The notes beneath the pieces are model-generated. The model was not told the origin of the DNA, did not search any database, and saw only the letters and a program-made list of their open reading frames with translations. DNA of 64,000 nucleotides from Tetragonia tetragonoides (Eukaryota > Streptophyta > Magnoliopsida > Caryophyllales > Aizoaceae), in the NCBI GenBank assembly GCA_038025085.1, contig CM076154.1, forward strand, positions 37,242,501 through 37,306,500, in the 5' to 3' direction. Below, in pieces: positions 1 through 14,610 of the stretch. A program made the translations under genes and the position numbers. Within the stretch, counting starts at the first letter, position 1, and each line of letters opens with the position of its first letter.

Positions 1-3000
1 TATCACCGCCGCCTTTCGTGCAAAGTTGCTGCCATCTTCCTTACCCATTGCCATTCTGAGAGGAGAGGAATAGGAGAAGATATTCTCAATCCATTGATAG
101 AGATTCCACTGGTGCATTGCTTCCGTTCTAAAGCCAAGTGCACAGGCCCAGATCATACGAGCTAGAGGGCAAGCAAAGAACATGTGCACATCACTCTCCA
201 CACCATTGTCACATAGCACACAACTATCTTCCATGGCTGGGATTCTGAGTTTCAGAACAGCCTTTGTTGGGAGAGCTTTCCAGGCGATTCTCCATATAAA
301 AGTACGCATTCGTTGCGGTATGGGGAGACCCCAAATATCTTTCCACAGTGCAGCATTAAATTCATCATGGTCCAAAATGCGATTTTGGATGATGATCTTA
401 TGAGCACTCTTGACTGAAAATTCACCCAATTTTTTAAAGATCCACATAAACGAGTCTTCTTCATCTGTAGCATGAAGCGGAATTGTCAAAATAGCTTCTG
501 CCGACTCAAACTCAAACTGGTGACGGATCAAATCTGTATTCCATTGCCCATTTTGGATGCAATCACTAACTTTGAAAACTTCAATTTTCACCTCTTCTCG
601 TGCTACAGGGCGAAAGCCTTCAACTCCCTGGACCCATGGGTCCCTCCAAATGTTAACTGAATTACCTGACCCAACCACACACCATCCCCCCTTTTCAATT
701 ATATCCCTGTCACTGAGAATATCACGCCACTGTTGATGTCGGTTGAACATGGAGGAAGCCATTTCTGCTACAGTACTTTCTCAATAATTGATGTACCCAG
801 AATCTTTTATCTTGTGAGAACATGAGCCAAGTCAACTTAGAGTGCAAATCTTTGTTGGTCTCATTCATCCTTCGAATTCCAAGTCCTCCAAAGCATCGTG
901 GTAGACAGCTTGATTTCCACGATTTAAAAAAAACACCCTTACCACTCTCCTTCTTGCCCCACCAAAAATCACGAATAACTGCACCATGTCTTTACACATC
1001 ATGACGCTTATTGAATTTGTTGCCATTGCATAGCTAGGGAGTGCCGTGGCAACATCTTGTATCATAGTTGTGCGTCCCGCGAACGATAGAGTCCTCGCTT
1101 TTCACATCTTTAGTTTATCCTTGAGGCGTTCCATAATATAAGCAAATCTTAGCATTTTGCCACTATTACGGAAAAAAGGGAGTCCCAAGTAAACCGCATC
1201 CTTATCCATTGCACTGAAATCTAATCGACCCTTTAACCTGCCCTTTGTGGCTGCATTCGTATTGGGGCTAAAAAACACCCCAGATTTTGTTTTGTTTACA
1301 TCTAAACCACTCCAATCTTCCATGGTATTCAGAACCTCCAGAATTGCATATGCGTTTTCGTCATTGGTTCGAGCAAAAATTACCAAGTCATCTGCAAAAA
1401 GTAAATGGGTAATTCCATCACATCGTCTATCAATAGAGATGCCGCTCAATTTTCCTGCTTCGTGGGCTTGCAAAAACAATCGTGACAGTGTCTCCATCCC
1501 AATAACAAAAAGGAATGGGGATAGCGGGTCACCTTGTCGTATTCCTCGATGAGGTTTTACGTACCCTTGTGGTGAACCGTTGATGATGACAGACATTGTA
1601 GTCGTGCTGACACATTGATTTATCAAATTCACAAACTTTTCATTGAAGCCCAGGTTCTTCATCACACTCAATAAAAAGCCCCAGTCAAGTTTGTCATACG
1701 CTTTTGCCGTATCAATTTTAAGCGCCATCAGACCCCCTTTTCCTTTTTGCTTCTTCATCTTGTGTAGCAACTCTTGCACCAGAATAGTATTGTTGGAAAT
1801 GTTTTTTCTAGGGACAAATGCAGCCTACAACGGGCTTATGATCTTATCAAGGAGAGGTTTCAGACGGTTGGCTATGATCTTTGAGATTATTTTGTACACC
1901 ACATTACAAAGAGCAATGGGCCTGTAGTCTTTAACAGAGCTGACGTGTGGGCTTTTTGGGATAAGGGCTACATGTGTGTGGTTCTGTGATTTGAGCATAA
2001 AGCCAGTGTTGAAAAAGTCTTGCACCATGCAGATAACTTCAGTTCGAATTGTGCACCAATACACTTGGAAGAAAAGTGCCGGTAGCCCATCAGGGCCTGG
2101 TGCCTTTGTGGGATGCATCAGATTGATCACTCTTTTAATTTCCTCCTCATCAGGAGTTGCACAAAGTCTTTCATTGTCAGTTTCATCAATAGTGGCCTCA
2201 AAAAGTTGATTCATATCGGGTAGATAATTTACCTCTTTAGCAGTAAAGAGGTCCTCAAAATAATCCAAGAATGATTTATTGATCACCTCATTATCGTGAG
2301 TCCAAACCCCATCTACTAGCTTCAAGGCTTCAATAGCGTTTGTTCTTCGCCTTATCACTGTGGATAGGTGGAAGAACTTAGTATTTAGATCTCCCTCTTT
2401 CAAGAATTGTACTCGAGACTTTTGTTTTGCCATTGTTGCCTCCCTCTGGTATAATTCAAGGAGCCTCGCATAAAAATCAGCTTCATAAATTGGGTCAGGG
2501 CGGTCACTATCCTTATTCTGAATATCATCAATTGCCTCAGAGACTTGGCGAATTTGAGTTTGGATGTGGCCAAAATGGGCTTTGTTCCACTATCTCAGGT
2601 GGACTTTTGTGTTTTTTAGTTTTGCTTTAGTATAAAACTCTTGGATCCCCGAAACTCCTCTCTCCATGCGTTTTCCACAACGGTGTGGCTTGTTGGGTCT
2701 CTTACCCACATTGCCTCAAACTTAAAGGGAATTGGTCCTTTAGCGCCCTCTCATTGGATGTCCAGCAGAATCGGTGCGTGATCAGATTTAAAGAAGCCCA
2801 GATGTTTCACCACTGCTCGTGGAAATTTACTCCGCCATTGAGCATTGCATATGCCCCTATCGAGTCTTTCCTTCAAAACGACCACTCCATCTCTTGTGCG
2901 TTGCCATGTATATGGGCTGCCCACATACCTTATTATCAATGAGGCCATTGTGGTCAATGCATTGCTGTAAACCACACGAAGCAGCCGAGGGCTTGAAAAT

Positions 3001-3453
3001 TCGCCCCCATTTCTCTCCTTGATTCACCATGTCATTGAAATCCCCAATGAAGGCTTGAGGTTCATGACTTAATGCTGCACTTGCATTTATCGCCTCCCAA
3101 AATGCATGCTTGTCATAGTGATTTGGTGCTCTATATACAAAGGTACACATTGATTGCAATTCAGTGTTGTCACCATTGATTCTTGTTACCATCATTTGAT
3201 CTGACTTAAATATTACCTCCAAATTAATTCCCCTTCTCCACATTAAAGCAAGTCCCCCCGATTTTCCTCCAGATGATGTCGCTACTATATCAACAAAATT
3301 AAGTCCTCTCAGTATATCAGTTGCTCTGTCTTCTTCTGCCATGGTTTCTGACAAGAAAAAGATATTCGGATTGTATTTCCGTATTAGGGCTCTCATGTGG
3401 AACGTTGTCATGGAGTGCCCCAACCCCCGACAGTTCCAGTAGATTGTCCTCAT
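1..3453 (-). pseudogene. LINE ORF2 (endonuclease, reverse transcriptase, zf-RVT), broken
   Basis: ORF2 starts at ATG 3453 with MRTIYWNCRGLG, the usual start of a plant LINE endonuclease (WNCRG). GDFND and SDHAPI are also visible, the latter only after a frameshift near 2930. The reverse transcriptase shows KAPGPDGLPALFF, DYRPIALCNV, DTAKAYDKLDW, GIRQGDPLSPFLF and the catalytic FADDLVIF at about 1395. An in-frame TAG at about 1823 follows ISPL, where a glutamine codon is expected. The frame shifts again downstream of 1102. The zf-RVT region is recognisable in pieces at about 1-400 (CVLCDNGVESDVHMFF, CPLAR). The RNase H and 3' end lie to the left of the window. Confidence 0.92.
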
Positions 3454-5181
3454 TGATCTAGAGGGGGTTGGGCCCCCGCCCCTACGTTCTTCCTCACTTG
3501 CTCATCAAACAATCTCAACATCTCACCCATAGCCCCTGTCTCAAAGTGTAAATTCAGGTCATCCTTCCTCCTCTCCTGGCTTCTACTCCCCAAATTAATA
3601 ATTTTCTTTCGCGGAGGTCTGATTTTAGCGGGTTCACTCATTGGTCGCTTGCCTTTATTTTTGGTGCACTGGGTTGTTGAGGCTTTTTGTTTTTTGTTGT
3701 TTCGTTTCAGGGACTCAGTCTCCTCCTCCTTATCAATCAGAAGAGCATTTGGCTTTCGCTTAAGTGATAGACGACCAAGGAAATTTGTCAGCTTGGTTGG
3801 GGTTGTTTTGGGTGTAGTATGGGTAAGGGTTCCAAGGTAAATGGACTCTGGGGATTGTGGACTGAGAATGTTTTTTGTGGGTTTTAAGGGGGTTTTGTTT
3901 TTTTGTTTTGGTGGTGTAGATTGAGGTTCAAGGTTAAAAGGTTTAGTTGTATTGTTAGGTGGGCTTAAAGTGTCATCGGGTTCAATAACTGTGTAAGGTG
4001 TGCCTGCAAAGCTGTTGGGTCTAAACGAGGATTGGGCTCGGTTGGGGCTATCATTTGGGCTTACATAACCACTATGATTCAACATAATGAGATCAAGACC
4101 AGGCCCATTAAATACTTCATTATCAGCACATTTATCCAAGAGAGGAGTATTATTTCCAGAGAGTACAAAGGTATTATCCAGAGGATTAAACTCACTAGAT
4201 ATTTGGGGTTCGCAGGCCATACCTTGTGGTCTGATGGCTGACTGGTTGAGTATGGTGTTTGGCTCAAGGAAACATGCCCTAGCCCATGTCATCCTTTGAG
4301 TGTGACCTGAAGTCACATTCGTCTCTGTCACCTCCTGTTTTCCAGCATCATAGGCAACCTTGGTAGCACCCAAATCAAATTCAAACGACACATCCGGTGG
4401 TTCACGCATCGTACGCGCCACCATTGCTAGCTGCTCCGTCCTAGCTTTCTCCCTTTTTTGGTTTGCCTCCTTTAATTTCCTTTGTGCTTCAAAAATTTCT
4501 CGATAGGTTAAACCTTCACTGCCATAAGTCTCCTGATATTGGGGTTCCTTGAGATTGAGCTTCCAATCCTTCAAGTCAGTTGCCTTCATTGCCTGGCCAA
4601 ATCCCTGTTCTGGGTAAATGTACTCTTTGGTGCTTTCCTCATTGCATTCTCTTTGGTCGTGCCCCACTCGTCCATAGATGAAACAAAAATCACCTATCCT
4701 TTCATATTTCAGGCTCACCACCAAGAATTATTTTTTTCATTCTTCCTTACAAAACCCCTTTGCAAAGGTTCTCGTAAGTCTAGTATAACTATTGCTCTGA
4801 GATACCTTCTAGCAAGGATTCTCTGCTCTGTGGCCTCATCCGTGCCCAGCACACGCCCAATCCGTCCTGCAATTGTTACACCATTGAGCTCCGTCAATTG
4901 TGAGCGGTGGAGACCGTGAATCTGTACCCACATGGGATATAAGTGGAAATTCAGATCTTTTGGGTTTAGGTGTTGTTCCATTTCTTCAAAACTATGCTTC
5001 GACCCAGAACACTCCAAGTGCCTTTATCAATTAAGCGATCTCTGTCCCGTTTGGAGCTGAAAGTAATTAAAATATCAGACTTACTCATGGTTGTAATTGA
5101 AGGCTTCCCTTGCATATTCCACATTTTTTCAAGTATGGAAATGACCAGAGGCATTCTAACTGGTTTATCACTTATACACAT
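3450..5181 (-). pseudogene. LINE ORF1 (DUF4283 / zinc-knuckle nucleic-acid-binding protein), frameshifted
   Basis: ORF1 of the LINE, expected to coat the element RNA. The DUF4283-like part starts in one frame at 5181 (contains TFSSKRDRDRLIDKGTWSVL) and continues in another frame from about 4980 (contains NFHLYPMWVQIHGLHR), so there is a frameshift near 4970-4985. The zinc knuckle follows at about 4690 as CFIYGRVGHDQREC. The family pattern is CxxCGxxGHxxxxC, so the second cysteine is replaced by tyrosine. The C-terminal ~380 residues are polar and Pro/Asn/Lys-rich with no recognised fold. The reading frame ends with TGA at 3450-3452, overlapping the ORF2 start. Domain identity comes from pattern recognition, not a search. 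Confidence 0.85.
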
Positions 5182-5220
5182 GGGGTATAAGTGGAAATTG
5201 TGTTCACTTATTCGGAGTCA

Positions 5221-5614
5221 GTAACCTCCGAATTCGATCCTATTCGATCCGATCCGTTACTTGACTTATTTATCTTTTTTTTTTTTTTTTAAGTGTAAAC
5301 ATATTTTGTATATAAGATGAGCAAGTCGCAAGTCTTGTGTGAGACCAACTCAATAATAGGGTCACTATTCAGAAATGTAGGACTCAGTTTTTATGAGTCG
5401 TGACCCTTATTCCATCAAGAAATGACCATCGTCTTACCAAAACTTATAATAAGACCGTCTTAAATAAGTTTTTGTGATATAAGATATGCTATATAGCTAA
5501 TGGTTATTTCAACAAAAATAAATATGGTAGACATATTAAAATTTTAAGATACAAACAAAGTTGAACCTATATACGTAATTTAAATGAGTACTCTATGCGA
5601 GAGCGATTGACAAA
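5221..5614. repeat. Intergenic; repeat unit at about 5308-5475, also present inverted at 25723-25872
   Basis: After a T-rich run (5274-5291) comes a ~165-bp segment containing GAGACCAACTCAATAATAGG, GAGTCGTGACCCTTATT and AATAAGACCGTCTTA. The reverse complement of much of it is recognisable at 25723-25872. It is probably a small dispersed repeat. No terminal inverted repeats or target-site duplication could be fixed. No gene seen. Confidence 0.45.
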
Positions 5615-5868
5615 TATGCCTGGGTAAGTGGGAGGGATCCTGTAACAGCGGCCCTGACCCAGTGCCCAGCGGGTCATAACTCATTTATAATTGTAAATGA
5701 ACGGGTCAAAATGGATCGGACCATTTGAAAGTTACACGAGTTATATTGGGTCACAAATGAGCCAACAATAAATAAAAAATTATTAAAAAAATACTTTTTA
5801 AATGAAATGGGTCAAAATAAATTGGCTCGGCTCATAAGTGACCCGATCCGACCCGTTGCCTAGGCCTA
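5615..5868. mobile_element. Non-autonomous hAT-like MITE, copy 1
   Basis: Ends are TATGCCTGGGTAAG on the left and GTTGCCTAGGCCTA on the right, which are imperfect inverted repeats. The flanks TTGACAAA (5607-5614) and GTGACAAA (5869-5876) match at 7 of 8 bases, as expected for an 8-bp hAT target duplication. The interior is related to the element at 23700-23977 (shared AGTTATATTG and GTCACAAATG). No transposase. Confidence 0.72.
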
Positions 5869-6093
5869 GTGACAAAGAAAGCAGAAGATTTTCAGTTATT
5901 ATTTATTAAATATACATATACATGTAAGCAAGTGAATTGAAACTTTGAAAAGGTTGATACATTTAAGTAAGATCAGATTATCGATCTTCAATCATTGCCT
6001 CCAATAAAGTTTTTTAATACCTCACAAAAATCAAAATAAAAAAGAAAATATCATAATTTATTTATTTTTTGGTTTTATAATTTATTAAAGCAC

Positions 6094-6170
6094 GTGCACA
6101 ATGCACACAACACACGGCACACAGCACACAGCACACAGCACACAGCACACACACATTGACACATACATGT
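6094..6170. repeat. CA-rich microsatellite, (CACACAG)n type
   Basis: Run of CACACAG/CACACGG units followed by ACACACACATTGACACATAC. It lies about 100 bp beyond the stop codon of the minus-strand exon at 6275-6680, where it may be in its 3' UTR or just beyond. Confidence 0.85.
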
Positions 6171-6274
6171 TTATACATACATGCATCATGCATGTGTTGT
6201 TCATTTTAAGGTATGGCGGCATAATACTACATATAGTACAGTAGACAGTAGTATATGTATATGGCCAAGTAAAA

Positions 6275-6680
6275 TTACACGACGCCACTTTTGGTGACGA
6301 CGTAGACATTAGCAGTATCGTCATCGAGGATATTAAAACCGCCATAATCCTTCACGTCCCCAAATCGAATGTTGTCGTTGTCAGGATCCTGGAGACTCCA
6401 AACGTTATCAGCGGGAATGAAACTGATGGAGAACGGGCTGGTATTATTACTGGAGCTCCACCACTTCCCTCCGCCTCGGGCTCCGGCGGCCATGATGGAC
6501 GGCCGCCGGGAGCCGTGATACTGGAGGTAGGAGTTTATGTAATACTGCGTATTGACACACAATTCTCGGAATCTATCAGCGCTCGTTACGCCCTCATACA
6601 AATCAATCTCCATCCTAGTAGTATTGCCCCATTCGTTGTTGGTTCTCAAGTGAGTCATGTCTAAGTACACCCTCTGGTTC
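6275..6680 (-). CDS. Terminal exon of an unrecognised gene (paralogue of 25079-25424)
   Basis: I do not recognise this family. A 3' splice site (TTAATTACAG|G) opens an exon that stays open for 134 codons to TAA at 6275. The first full codons read NQRVYLDM. The product is hydrophilic and rich in Asn, Asp, Gly and Ser, with one GARGGGKWWSSSN stretch and a C-terminus of alternating hydrophobic and acidic residues (VYVVTKSGVV). The exon at 25079-25424 has the same acceptor position and phase and shares RVYL(N/D)M, RMEI(D/E) and F(R/K)(E/Q)LC. Two copies with a conserved splice phase and open frames argue for real coding sequence. Upstream exons were not firmly found. A weak candidate at 9129-9208 would join in phase. 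No signal peptide or membrane segment is seen. Confidence 0.6.
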
Positions 6681-7708
6681 CTGTAATTAATCAATTTAAA
6701 CCCCCCATCAAACACATAGTTCAAAGTTCAAAATATATACATCATTTTTGAAATTGTTTGGTAGCTGATGAGTGTGGAAGCAATAGTTCAAAGTTGTGGC
6801 TTTGATCAAATAATATTTTTGTACATAATAGTAATTGGAGTGACAACTTCTTCTTCTTCTTTTTTTTTTTAATAATCATGAATGTTTGCTTGGAGTGACT
6901 ATTAAAAATTTGATGAAAATAATTCAAAATTTCATCGTCATACAATAATAATCTCAGGCTACAACCTTTATAATAATAATATAATCTTAAGTTGTCAACC
7001 TTGTTATAATATTGGACCCATTACTCATGATGTGTATGCAAATTTAATTCCCTCAATTTCTTCTTTAACTTTGTAAAGTATATTTCTCCTCGATCGCCAG
7101 GAATACTCTCCTTCATTCTTTTGATCTTAATGAGAGTCTTCTTTTTAATTTCGACCTCGACGAGATATATTCAGATTCGGGTTGTAATTTGATGAATGAG
7201 TCTAAGGTTGGTGATTCGACGACGACGAGTCAACTGTCAACGACGAAGGATTTTTAGGGTAAATATTTTTATTTTTAAAATACCTGCGTAAACGTAATTA
7301 TTAGGAGGAAAAACTTGAAAATTAAAGAAGTTGATAGGATCATAGTTAAACTAGTGTTAATAGACACCAAAGTTAGACAGCGTGAGTAGCGGGTCCAATA
7401 TTGTGATAAAAATGACAACTTGAAATTATTAATGTATAGGCTACAAGTTAGTAGTATTATTATCGAATCGATGAAAGTTTGGATTATTTTCATCGAATTT
7501 TTCAATCTTTAATTTAAACAATGAAATATAAAGAAAAACTTGAATAATCTGTCAAAATTCATCTTTTAAATAAGTTATTTTTAAAGAGACCACACCACTT
7601 TTAAATAAAAAGATATACGAGTAGTATGGTGGAACCAATTTTAAGCATTATAGAGAATAAGTTGGCCCTATAAGTTATTCCATTGATGGAAAAATGGTGG
7701 TAATAATA
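6681..7708. other. AT-rich intron or intergenic sequence, no gene seen
   Basis: Presumed intron or 5' flank of the exon at 6275-6680. Contains a T/C tract at 6848-6871 and short AT-rich open frames without coding character. Nothing else supported. Confidence 0.6.
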
Positions 7709-8325
7709 ATTAGGGGTGAGCACAACCGGGTAACTATTGAATATTATACTACCCGAAATTAAAAATGGATCCACCGATTTCTAATTCTTAAGAATTGAAA
7801 TTAATTGGACCCGATCCTGATTCTTAGGAATGAAAATTGAATTCACTGGGTACCCACCGATTTCTGGGTACCCAAGTCCACATTAAATACAAATTTTATT
7901 ATTTTTAATTTTAATATTACACTAACAAATATTAGTTTCTAAAACAACAACAAACATAAAATCAAATATTACAATCAAAATACTTAATATTGTTATCAAA
8001 ATTCAAATAACGTATACAATCATTAATATTACAAATACAATCGTTAAAACATTAAAATTTCAAATTCAATTTTATAGACACTAATCTTACTAGAAAATCA
8101 ACATTTTTTTATTGAAAAAGTCTTATAATTTTTTTACAATGAGTACTCAACCGGTTCCGATTTTCAAAAATTAGGAATTGAAATTGAAATTGTTAGGTGA
8201 TACTGACTCCTATTTTTGGAAATTGAAATTGGAATTGGTTAGATCGATTCTAGTTTCGAAATCACCTATTCCAAACCAATTACAGTTTCAATATTAGATA
8301 CACGAATTTTTTGCTCACCCCTAAT
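7709..8325. mobile_element. Non-autonomous TIR element (hAT-like), 617 bp
   Basis: Perfect 14-bp terminal inverted repeats, ATTAGGGGTGAGCA at the left and its complement at the right. AGGGGTG-type ends are common in plant hAT MITEs. The interior is AT-rich with inverted AATTGAAATT/AATTTC blocks and no open reading frame. The flanks TAATAATA and CACAACTT do not match, so the target duplication has decayed or the ends are slightly misplaced. Confidence 0.7.
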
Positions 8326-11568
<3,243 letters not shown>

Positions 11569-11825
11569 CTCCCTCTGTTTCAGATAAACGTATACAGTTA
11601 CTTTTTCACGATCTTCAATGCACTACTTTGACTATGAATATTTGTATTTAAATGAAAATATAAAATTTTTAAAAATTTGATTTTTCGAAAGTACTTTTGA
11701 AGATGAATCTTACCATAGTATTTTTACATTGTGAATTCTTATATTTTTTCTTAAATTAATGGTCAAAGTTTTTAAACTTTGACTTTCCAAAAACAATTGT
11801 ATACATTTATCTGAAACGGAGAGAG
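11569..11825. mobile_element. Stowaway-like MITE, 257 bp, TA target duplication
   Basis: Left end CTCCCTCTGTTTCAGATAAA, right end TTATCTGAAACGGAGAGAG, flanked by TA on both sides (11567-11568 and 11826-11827). CTCCCTCYGTTTC termini and TA duplication define Stowaway (Tc1/mariner-derived) MITEs. Non-coding interior. Confidence 0.92.
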
Positions 11826-12284
11826 TAATCTACTAAACATTATCAGAATTGCAGAGAACATAACATTTAGAGAAAAAAAAAAAACTAATCATTTTCTAAA
11901 GGGACTTGGATCGTTTGCAGTTCCCTTTCTCCATCATTTTCTCTCTTTCTCTCTCCTCCTCAACTCTCCAAGCTCCAAAACCCTCCCTATTTACAAAGGG
12001 AACAGAAGAGAGTGATTCTCTGCGGTACCGCAGAGGATCCAGACCCTTTCTAAAGTCCCTGGTCCCGACCCTCGTTATTACACGACTTACAGCATTTTCG
12101 GTGTACTAAAATATCAAAATTGACCCCCACAACCAAATTACGGGTCTTTTTTATGAGGGATAAAGAATAAACATTACAAAAAAATAAAAAAATAAATGAC
12201 ACTTAGCAACACTTATAAGGACCAATTAATTTTGATTTAGAGGGTAACAAATCCAACTGGTGTTGAAACACCAGAAATTGCTTA

Positions 12285-12842
12285 GACCCCACGTGGAAGA
12301 GAGTAAACTGCATATAAATTCAGCGAGTTCCATCCTAAAACCAATTGGTGTTAGGTGGAGTAACCCACTAACTCATATACAATCTAACTCTCTTCAATTC
12401 TTTCAATGTGGGACACTCTACATGTGGATTATACTCTCAACATTCACTCTTACATGTGAGTTCCTGTCAATTTGGCAATCTGAAGGTAGTTCAGCATCCT
12501 TAATATGAGGTTCAACATGCCCTTTCTTGGGCTACCCTTAACATGGGTACATAAACACTGATAGGCCTTCTTGACTCCACACATCAAATCCTCTCCCAAT
12601 TGCTTGATCAATGAGCCCCCTCCTAAGGTAGATAATGGGCCAGGAGGATCTTCACCATGGGCTCTGATACCATATTAAATCTTCAATGGGCCTGCCGACT
12701 ACAAGGCCGCACGTGGAAGAGAGTAGATTGCATATAAGCCCAGTGGGGTTCCATCCTAAAACCAAATGGTATTAGGTGGAGTAACCCACTAACTTATATT
12801 CAATCCAATGTGAGACACTCACATGTGGGTTATACTCTCAAC
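12285..12842 (-). mobile_element. TRIM (terminal-repeat retrotransposon in miniature)
   Basis: Two direct repeats of ~150-170 bp, at about 12285-12442 and 12672-12842, share CACGTGGAAGAGAGTA, GGTGGAGTAACCCACTAACT and end in ACTCTCAAC. On the minus strand, TGGTATCAGAGC (12660-12671 region) directly follows the right-hand repeat. That motif is the common primer-binding site complementary to initiator tRNA-Met. It makes the right repeat the 5' LTR and the left repeat the 3' LTR. The ~220-bp interior has no coding capacity. The outer ends are diverged, so exact limits and target duplication are uncertain. Confidence 0.85.
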
Positions 12843-13685
12843 CGGAGGAGAAAATGGACAAATATAACAACCCTAAAAATTGGAGAAAACTATCACCACC
12901 ATTATCACAGGTTACCGAAAAAAATTTCAGCTACCTGGTTCTATTGGGCATGGTGCGTATCAGGACATGGAGGTCGGAGGAGGGTTTGTTTGGTAATCGG
13001 GCCACTGGTTGTGTTGTTGTTGCTGCTGCTGAGGTGGTGGTTGTGGTGGCGAAGGGAGTACCAGAAAATCATGAGCTTGACGGTGGCGCATGGTGGTGAT
13101 AGTAGAGTTAGACCCGTTCCTAAAGTTATAGAGGCCAGTTTTAGAGCGAAATAAAAATAAGGGTCCCTAAAAAACAAATAATTAATTTTACTGCAAAAAA
13201 ATATGAGAAATAGAAAAACAATGACAACTGATAATGTTCAACCCAACTTACAATCTAAAAGAAAGTTTTTAGAAAAAGTTAAGCCATGTAATGGTGTGGT
13301 GGTTGATAGTTTGATACGACTCCCATGGCAAATGGAAATGGAATACCCTCCCCTCTACTATCTCAGTTAATTTTGGCAAAAAAAATAAGTGTGAAAGTGA
13401 TTAACGTGGGTAATTAGCTCAGTTGGTTATGGGAGTTAACGGAGAAGTATCAATTGGATGGAAACCATTAGAGAATCCTTTAAATCAAAGAAAACAAACT
13501 TTACTCCTTTAAATCAAAACTACCCCAAACTTGAGTCCTTATTAATGGTGTCACTCTAAAAAAATGAAATATTGATCGAGCACTTGACATTTGAAAAAAG
13601 AAAAAGACTCATCAAACCTCCTAGTGAAAACTTGTTAATGGAAAACCATTCCATGTATAATTGTATACACCAACATAAAATAGTG
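12843..13685. other. No supported gene; low-complexity GT-rich segment
   Basis: Several overlapping short frames arise from a GTTGTTGTTGCTGCTGCTG-like simple-sequence stretch (13008-13060). None resembles a protein family. TAATTAGCTCAGTTGG at 13411 looks like a tRNA A box but has no B box downstream. Confidence 0.55.
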
Positions 13686-13942
13686 TTTCCTCCGTTTCTT
13701 TTTAAACTTCCTACATGCTTTTTTACGGTCTTTAAGGTGGTACTTTGACCACTAATATCTATAAAAATATAGAAGTAAAATTTATAAAAATTTGATATTT
13801 AGAAAATACATTTCCAAAGGAATCTAATTCATATACTTTCGAATCATAATCCATAAAGATTTCTTTTATATAATTACGGTCAAAGTTTACAAAGTTTGAT
13901 CTCAAAAAAGCAAGTAAGAAGTTTAAAAAGAAACGGAGGAAG
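13686..13942. mobile_element. Stowaway-like MITE, second copy, 257 bp
   Basis: Left end TTTCCTCCGTTTCTTTTTAA and right end AGAAACGGAGGAAG form long inverted repeats. TA follows the right end (13943-13944). The left flanking dinucleotide is TG, a decayed TA. Same length as the copy at 11569-11825 but in a different subfamily. Confidence 0.88.
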
Positions 13943-14610
13943 TATTTATAATCATATAGAAAAGGAATATGTATTTAGATTTCCCCAGCCTCCTCGCAAA
14001 ACAATTTTGTTAGGTGGAATGCCTTTGTTAGAGATGGTTCACCCCCTCAAATTGATCGCAACGGAAGAACAATAAAAGGATATGTGATTCATTTTGATGA
14101 ATTTAGAGGAATCTCCATGAAATTACTTTTCTAAATTTTAAAGTATCAATTCAAATGATGTTTCATGGCAATTAAATAAAGTGATGATTTAAGAAAGAAA
14201 AGTGATACTAGGAAATAAAAAGTGATAACGTTTATTTCGGTGAGAATAAAAGTAAAATAAAATTAAAAAAAAAATGAACAAATGAAATAATAATCGAAAA
14301 TGCAACTTGAAATTACTACTTTATAGGCAAAACATTCTAATGAATATATTTATTATATGTTTTTAGGGAAATTGTTCTACAATCAGAAAGCAGAGACTTA
14401 TTTTGAGGTTGATCTATGCATACATGATAAATATATATATACATGCATGAATTTAATTATTAAGTAAGTAAAAACTCCTCAAACTATAAGGTGTTCCTAG
14501 GTGTACCCAGATTGTTGTGTATCCATCTGGGTACACCTGGGAGCAAGAAATAACTACCGAGGTACATGTAGGTCCATGTTTCCTAAAACCCGGCCCACAT
14601 GATTCCGAAC
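13943..14610. other. 3' flank of the first ankyrin pseudogene, no gene seen
   Basis: AT-rich sequence. Similarity to the corresponding flank of the intact paralogue (left of 30349) stops within about 20 bp beyond the stop codon, so the duplicated block ends here. Confidence 0.55.

Larger units (their letters stand above)
1..5220 (-). mobile_element. Non-LTR retrotransposon (plant LINE), decayed, cut by left window edge
   Basis: Read on the minus strand, this segment encodes in order a DUF4283-like domain, a degenerate zinc knuckle, a polar linker, an apurinic-type endonuclease, a reverse transcriptase with an FADD catalytic box, and a zf-RVT zinc-binding region that runs off the left edge. 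This order is that of plant L1-type LINEs. Homology to ORF1 fades near 5181-5220, so the copy is probably 5'-truncated there. Its 3' end and poly(A) are outside the window, so no target-site duplication can be checked. At least three frameshifts and one in-frame stop make it inactive. Confidence 0.93.

Noticed and set aside
12810..13177. Overlapping frames on both strands near 13 kb
   Set aside because: Driven by GTTGTTGCTGCTG simple sequence; no protein resemblance and partly over a TRIM LTR.
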